Positions 14,022-17,825 of a stretch of DNA of 17,825 nucleotides are shown in pieces. The DNA comes from Candidatus Wallbacteria bacterium (GTDB taxonomy: Bacteria; Muiribacteriota; UBA6191; JACPRK01). A model generated the notes under the pieces. That model ran no database searches. It was not told where the DNA came from and saw nothing but the letters and a program-made list of their open reading frames with translations. The DNA lies in the NCBI GenBank assembly GCA_016199905.1, contig JACQFU010000074.1, positions 1 to 17,825 on the forward strand, read 5' to 3'. The position numbers and the translations under genes are program-made. Within the stretch, counting starts at the first letter, position 1. Every line of letters begins with the position of its first letter.

Positions 14022-16119
14022 CGGTGGTCACCATCCTGTAGTGGCGGTACCAGGTCTCCGCCGTGGCCGGGTCCATGTCGGGATCGTACACGAGCTTCTT
14101 GGGGCCCGCGTTTTGCACGTACTCCGTGAAGTTGTCCAGGTTGCGACACGCGACCGTGCCGTGCAAGAAGAGCCCCCCGCCCACGGGAGGGTGCACCTGC
14201 CCTCGCAACGCGACCAGGCAGACGTGGAAGGGACCCGGCGCGCCGAGCTTGATGCTGCCGCGAAGGCTGACCACGGTCAGGATCTCCCCGGGGGCGGTGT
14301 CGACGGCGCTGTCCAGGCTGACGTCTCCATCCACCAGCAAGGTCCCGCCGTGAATCACGCGGATCCGCGGGAGCGCGAGCGTGGGTTGCTTCAGGTGCAC
14401 CACGTGGCCGCCGAGGTCCAACTCCATTGCGTCCGCTCCACGGTGGAGGAAGAAGGCCGCGAACGTCTGCGGCCGGCCAGGGCCCGGGTTTGGAAACTCG
14501 AGGGTGACGCGCTGGCGCATCAGGTCGTCGTAGCCCTCGAGCTTGCCGGGGTCGCCGGAGTAGATCGCGGGACCCGGGGTTCCGCCGGCAAGGCGCGTCA
14601 GGCGCACGGGCTCGGCCGCGGCGGGCGCGGGCTGTGGAACCGGGTAAAGGAATGACGCGTTGCCCGCAACCGGCGTCAAGGCCGGTGCGACCTGGGGCGC
14701 CAGGAGGCGCAGGGGCGGCACGGCCGGCGTCGCGCCCGCGGAGAGCGGCCCGCGGCCGGTCGGAGGGTCGGCCTCCTCGGAGGTGGTCAGGTAGTCGAAG
14801 CTGCGGTTGTACGGCTCCTCCACGACGCGCGCCATGACGCGCTTGTAGGCCTCGAAACCGAGGCCGGTGAGCGCCTCGAAGGGCGCCGAGACGCGCGCGT
14901 AGTCGGCTTCTTCGGGCGCGTAGACGAAGCTGACGAACGGCCCCGAAGCGCCGCGGCGCACCTTCGAAAAAGAGATGTAGCGTCGAAAGACGGGCCCCAT
15001 GACCACGGCCGGAGCGGCCGAGTCCGCCTCGCCCGACAGGTGCAAGAAAGCCGTGCGATCGCTCACGGCCTCTCCGGTGACGCCGCTCTTCCAGCGCGCC
15101 TGGGGCCGGCCCAGCATCGGCAACCGCGAGGCGCCCGCGGCGAAACCGATCCGGTACAACTTTTCCTGGAATCCCGCGCCGAGGGAGGACTGGGGCACCT
15201 CGTAGGCGGCGCGCCGCAACAGCATCTGCTCGTCGTGCATCTGGAAGGCCCCGCCTCCCATCGCCAGCTGCAGGAACCACGGGTCCGGCCCTCCCAGGTA
15301 GGTCCAGCCGACCCGCAACGCGGCAGCCCCGGAGCGAGCGCAGCCGGAGGTCCGGAGCACGTGCCCCTTGGCGTCGCGCGTGGGGACGTTCTCGGAGGAG
15401 CCCGGCGGAGCCGAGATGACAACCAATGGCGTTGTTCTGGCCCCGCTCGCCGCGTCGCGGAAGCGGCCGTTCTCGGAGTCGTAGTCGAGGCAGTTCACCG
15501 AGCGGGCGCCGGCTCCGCTCTCGCAGACGAGCAGGACGAAGCGCGATAGCAGGGGCGGAAGACTGCTCACGATGCGGGCATTGCTGACCGCGTGGATGCG
15601 CCGCGTCACGTGCGGGGAGCGGCACGCCGCGACGATCTCCAGCCGCCCCTCCGCCTCGCACGGGTCCGGGGCGATGCCGCCGGCCATCGTCCGATTCACG
15701 ATCGGTTTCCCGGCCGTCAGGCGCACGTTGGCCGTGAGGATCGCCTCGGGGAACCCGGCCGTCAGCAGTCGCAGATTGGAAAGGTCCAGTGACTCCTCGA
15801 CCACGACTTCGACCCCGGCCCCGCCGCGCCCTCCCGTCAGCCGCTCCAGCGCCTTCATCGTCATCCTGCCCATCAGCGCCCTGCCCTCGACGGTCTTCAG
15901 CCACGTCTCGGCCAGCGCCAGCCCGCCCTCCGCCAGGTACAGCGCCTCCTGGCCGGCACGGTACGCGTGGCCTCGGTGGTACTGCGTGCGCGTGAGGTAG
16001 TTGAAGACCAGCAGTACTCCCAGGACGATCAGCAGCACTACGGGCACCAGAGTCAGCAGGAATGCCTTCCGGGAAGGCTCGCGCCGAACGGGTCGGGGAA
16101 GCGCCTGGAATCGTCTCAT
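13990..16119 (-). CDS. Large PilX/GspK-like pilus-assembly protein
   Basis: The 709-residue protein has a basic N-terminus, a membrane helix (about 19-39, LLTLVPVVLLIVLGVLLVFN) and then YRAGQEALYLAEGGLALAE (53-71), the pattern of PilX/GspK proteins just after the N-terminal helix. No clear G|xxxxE cleavage motif is seen. The rest is a large periplasmic or extracellular region. Near 580-650 are beta-rich, glycine-broken segments such as LVDGDVSLDSAVD and SLRGSIKLGAPG, which suggest a repetitive beta structure. It starts at ATG 16119, overlapping the kinase stop as ATGA, and overlaps the next gene by 32 bp, so all four genes look like one transcription unit. At 709 residues it is well above the roughly 150-350 usual for PilX and GspK. 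The assignment rests on the N-terminus and context. Confidence 0.65.
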   Translation of the reverse strand: MRRFQALPRPVRREPSRKAFLLTLVPVVLLIVLGVLLVFNYLTRTQYHRGHAYRAGQEALYLAEGGLALAETWLKTVEGRALMGRMTMKALERLTGGRGGAGVEVVVEESLDLSNLRLLTAGFPEAILTANVRLTAGKPIVNRTMAGGIAPDPCEAEGRLEIVAACRSPHVTRRIHAVSNARIVSSLPPLLSRFVLLVCESGAGARSVNCLDYDSENGRFRDAASGARTTPLVVISAPPGSSENVPTRDAKGHVLRTSGCARSGAAALRVGWTYLGGPDPWFLQLAMGGGAFQMHDEQMLLRRAAYEVPQSSLGAGFQEKLYRIGFAAGASRLPMLGRPQARWKSGVTGEAVSDRTAFLHLSGEADSAAPAVVMGPVFRRYISFSKVRRGASGPFVSFVYAPEEADYARVSAPFEALTGLGFEAYKRVMARVVEEPYNRSFDYLTTSEEADPPTGRGPLSAGATPAVPPLRLLAPQVAPALTPVAGNASFLYPVPQPAPAAAEPVRLTRLAGGTPGPAIYSGDPGKLEGYDDLMRQRVTLEFPNPGPGRPQTFAAFFLHRGADAMELDLGGHVVHLKQPTLALPRIRVIHGGTLLVDGDVSLDSAVDTAPGEILTVVSLRGSIKLGAPGPFHVCLVALRGQVHPPVGGGLFLHGTVACRNLDNFTEYVQNAGPKKLVYDPDMDPATAETWYRHYRMVTTGDEQRYLDRR

Positions 16120-17414
16120 CGGAGCGTCTCGAACTGCTCGGCGGGCGTCGCCAGCGCCGGCAGCCCGGCGCGTTCGAGGCGGACCCGAAAGCTGTAACGC
16201 GTGGCCGGCGCAAGCTCCGTGAGCCAGGTCGAATGATTGGTGGCCGCAGCCGCGCTCACCGTGACGTTTCGGTGACCCTCCGGACCGTCCAGCTCCAGCG
16301 TCGCCCGCGCGCGCTCGGCGGTGCGGAAGCTGACCAGGGCCTCCTGCCTGCCCGGCTCGACGCTCACGTGCAGCTTGCCCGCCGCCGGCTCATCGGCTCC
16401 CGGCGGCGCGGATGACGCCGTCGCGCCGCGCCAGCGCGACCCGGGGGCAATCAGCAGGACGGCTCCTGCCAGGCTCAGGACGCCCGTAGCGGCCGCGATC
16501 CAGGCCGCCCGTGGCCCCTTGCTCGGCGGCGCCTCCACGGGCCGGCGCACGGTGGCGATCGCCTTGGGGGGCGCGATCGGCCGTTCCAGGATGCCCTGCT
16601 TTGCCGCGGCCAGCGCCCGTCTCAGCTCGCCCGCGTCGACGTACCGGCGGGCTGCCTCGACCTCCAGGCACCGCACCACCACGCGATCCAGGGGCGACGG
16701 GACCGAGGGGTTCAGCCGGCTCGGCGCCGGGATCGGCTTGCTCACGCGCGCCAGCGAGATCGCTCCCAGCTCCCCCAGCTCCGCGAAGGGTAGCTTGCCC
16801 GTCAGCATCTCGTAGAAGACAAGGCCGCATTGATAGACGTCGGTCTCGGCTGTCGAGACGCCGCCTCGCATCTGCTCCGGCGCGAGGTAGCCGGGAGTCC
16901 CGATGACGTCCCCGCTGCCCGTCAGCTTCGTGGCCTCCGTCAGTCGGGACAGTCCGAAGTCGGCCAGCAGCGCGCGGCCGTCCTTGGCGACGAAGAGGTT
17001 CGAGGGCTTCAGATCCCGGTGATAGACCTTCTGCTCGTGAAGGTACTCCAGCGCCGAGAGGAGTCCGTCGGCCAGAGAATGGAACTCGTCGACCGACATC
17101 ACGGCCACACCGTTCTTCTGGCAACGATCGATGCGCGCGGAAAGCGTTTCGCCGTCCACGATCTGCATCGTGTAGTAGTGAACGCCGCCGACCTGTCCGT
17201 GGTCGAGAAGCCCGACGATGTGCGGGTGCGAGAGCGCCGAGACGATCTTGATCTCGCGCTGGAAGCGCCGGATCGCCTCCAGCGACGACTCCGGATGCAG
17301 CCGCTTGAGCGCGACGTCTATCTGCTTGGATTCCCAGTACGCCCGGAAGACGACCGACATGCCGCCGGCCCCGAGCCGCTCCAGGATCTCATAGGGACCG
17401 AATCGCTCACCCAT
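16116..17414 (-). CDS. Transmembrane Ser/Thr protein kinase with FN3-like outer domain
   Basis: The 432-residue protein has a complete kinase domain at about 7-268: glycine loop GAGGMSVVF (15-23), K37, E54, HRDLKPSN (132-139, catalytic D134), DFG (152-154) and APE (178-180). A membrane helix lies at about 304-324. The outer part (about 347-432) looks like one fibronectin type III domain, with the typical WLTELAPATRYSFRVRLE strand-turn-strand. The kinase would phosphorylate Ser or Thr in the cytoplasm in response to an outside signal. It is the first gene of the pseudopilin operon and overlaps the next gene by ATGA, so it may control pilus or secretion proteins. The start is ATG 17414 with no strong ribosome-binding site. 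It differs from the transposon-borne kinase in length and outer domain. Confidence 0.9.
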   Translation of the reverse strand: MGERFGPYEILERLGAGGMSVVFRAYWESKQIDVALKRLHPESSLEAIRRFQREIKIVSALSHPHIVGLLDHGQVGGVHYYTMQIVDGETLSARIDRCQKNGVAVMSVDEFHSLADGLLSALEYLHEQKVYHRDLKPSNLFVAKDGRALLADFGLSRLTEATKLTGSGDVIGTPGYLAPEQMRGGVSTAETDVYQCGLVFYEMLTGKLPFAELGELGAISLARVSKPIPAPSRLNPSVPSPLDRVVVRCLEVEAARRYVDAGELRRALAAAKQGILERPIAPPKAIATVRRPVEAPPSKGPRAAWIAAATGVLSLAGAVLLIAPGSRWRGATASSAPPGADEPAAGKLHVSVEPGRQEALVSFRTAERARATLELDGPEGHRNVTVSAAAATNHSTWLTELAPATRYSFRVRLERAGLPALATPAEQFETLR

Positions 17415-17486
17415 CTCGGCGCCGGCAGGCCGTCACCCGCACGTCTCGTCGGCGAGCTCCAGAATAGCGGATGCGGGGATGGCTCG

Positions 17487-17825
17487 TCACGCGGCGCCCG
17501 GCGCCGGGGGCCGCTGCCAACCGAAGATCCTGGAGCGCGACAGCAGCCACAGCGCCAGCATCAATCCCACCGTCAGGCCGCAGGAGAGCCAGAGGTAGTC
17601 CCCCAGCCGGCCGGCCGCGAGATAACCGCCGATCAGGGCGGCGAGCCAGGCGTTCACCGCGCGATCGACGATCGACTCCAGCGACATGATCGTGGCCCTG
17701 TGGCGCGAGTCGGGGATTGCGTCATTGATGAGCTGCCGCTGGATCGGGTAGAGCAGGCCCGTGACGTAGGCGAACGCCGAGAGAACGGCCAGGGTCGCAA
17801 CCATCCCGCCCGGCGCCAGCAGCCC
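17487..17825 (-). CDS. MFS-type transporter, C-terminal part (runs off the window)
   Basis: The last 112 residues of a membrane transporter are seen, in frame with the window edge. They include a hydrophobic helix (ATLAVLSAFAYVTGLLY), the loop INDAIPDSRHRATIMSLES, typical of the segment before a late helix in major facilitator superfamily proteins, and two more helices (WLAALIGGYLAAG and LWLSCGLTVGLMLALWLLS). The tail is short and cytoplasmic. Substrate cannot be told. It ends 72 nt before the kinase start and could be co-transcribed, but no shared function is evident. Confidence 0.75.
   Translation of the reverse strand, partial: GLLAPGGMVATLAVLSAFAYVTGLLYPIQRQLINDAIPDSRHRATIMSLESIVDRAVNAWLAALIGGYLAAGRLGDYLWLSCGLTVGLMLALWLLSRSRIFGWQRPPAPGAA

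Noticed and set aside
14018..16213. Second minus-strand open frame of 731 codons overlapping the PilX-like gene
   Set aside because: The Arg/Pro-rich translation is a +1 shadow. The 13990-16119 frame has the membrane helix, the PilX-like N-terminus and the ATGA coupling.
17415..17486. A promoter for the kinase-pseudopilin operon in the gap after the transporter gene
   Set aside because: Only a weak TATTCT on the minus strand and no matching -35 were seen.

Overview
The window looks like high-GC bacterial DNA from a lineage rich in transmembrane Ser/Thr kinases, WD40 proteins and type IV pilus-like proteins, such as Myxococcota, Planctomycetota, Acidobacteriota or a related uncultured phylum. 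I cannot place it more precisely. No rRNA, tRNA or CRISPR array was seen. Coding density is very high and there is no gene-free stretch above 300 bases.

Region 1 (1 to roughly 9.76-9.78 kb) is a Tn3-family transposon. Positions 1-83 are a perfect reverse complement of 9669-9751, so the window opens inside the left terminal inverted repeat and the outermost left tip is missing. From the right end inward, on the minus strand, lie tnpA (997 aa, D698-D769-E917), a tyrosine recombinase (TTGA overlap with tnpA), and a transmembrane Ser/Thr kinase. From the left end inward, on the plus strand, lie a DUF6036/AbiEii-like nucleotidyltransferase, a winged-helix protein (GTGA overlap), a long coiled-coil protein with a perfect Shine-Dalgarno site, and a GT-C type membrane glycosyltransferase. 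The two gene blocks converge, and the stop codons of the glycosyltransferase and kinase overlap. A perfect TATAAT sits 6 nt before the GTG of the nucleotidyltransferase, so the cargo operon probably starts as a leaderless mRNA just inside the repeat.

Region 2 (about 9.75-11.39 kb) is a WD40 propeller gene that appears to have lost its 5' part to the transposon. At the junction is a 174-bp miniature element (9782-9955) with 38-bp imperfect inverted ends (29 of 38 matches) and a 6-bp target duplication, AACTAC. It keeps the reading frame and supplies the first ATG now available to the WD40 frame.

Region 3 (11.40-17.83 kb, minus strand) is a compact operon: a Ser/Thr kinase with a transmembrane segment and an external fibronectin-III-like domain, then a PilX/GspK-like protein, a PilV/GspI-like pseudopilin, and a PilW/GspJ-like pseudopilin with a very long low-complexity tail. 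Adjacent genes overlap. The 3' end of an MFS transporter gene runs off the right edge.

The best candidates for an undescribed system are the nucleotidyltransferase / winged-helix / coiled-coil cassette carried at the transposon tip, possibly a toxin-antitoxin-like or defence module, and the kinase-pseudopilin operon.
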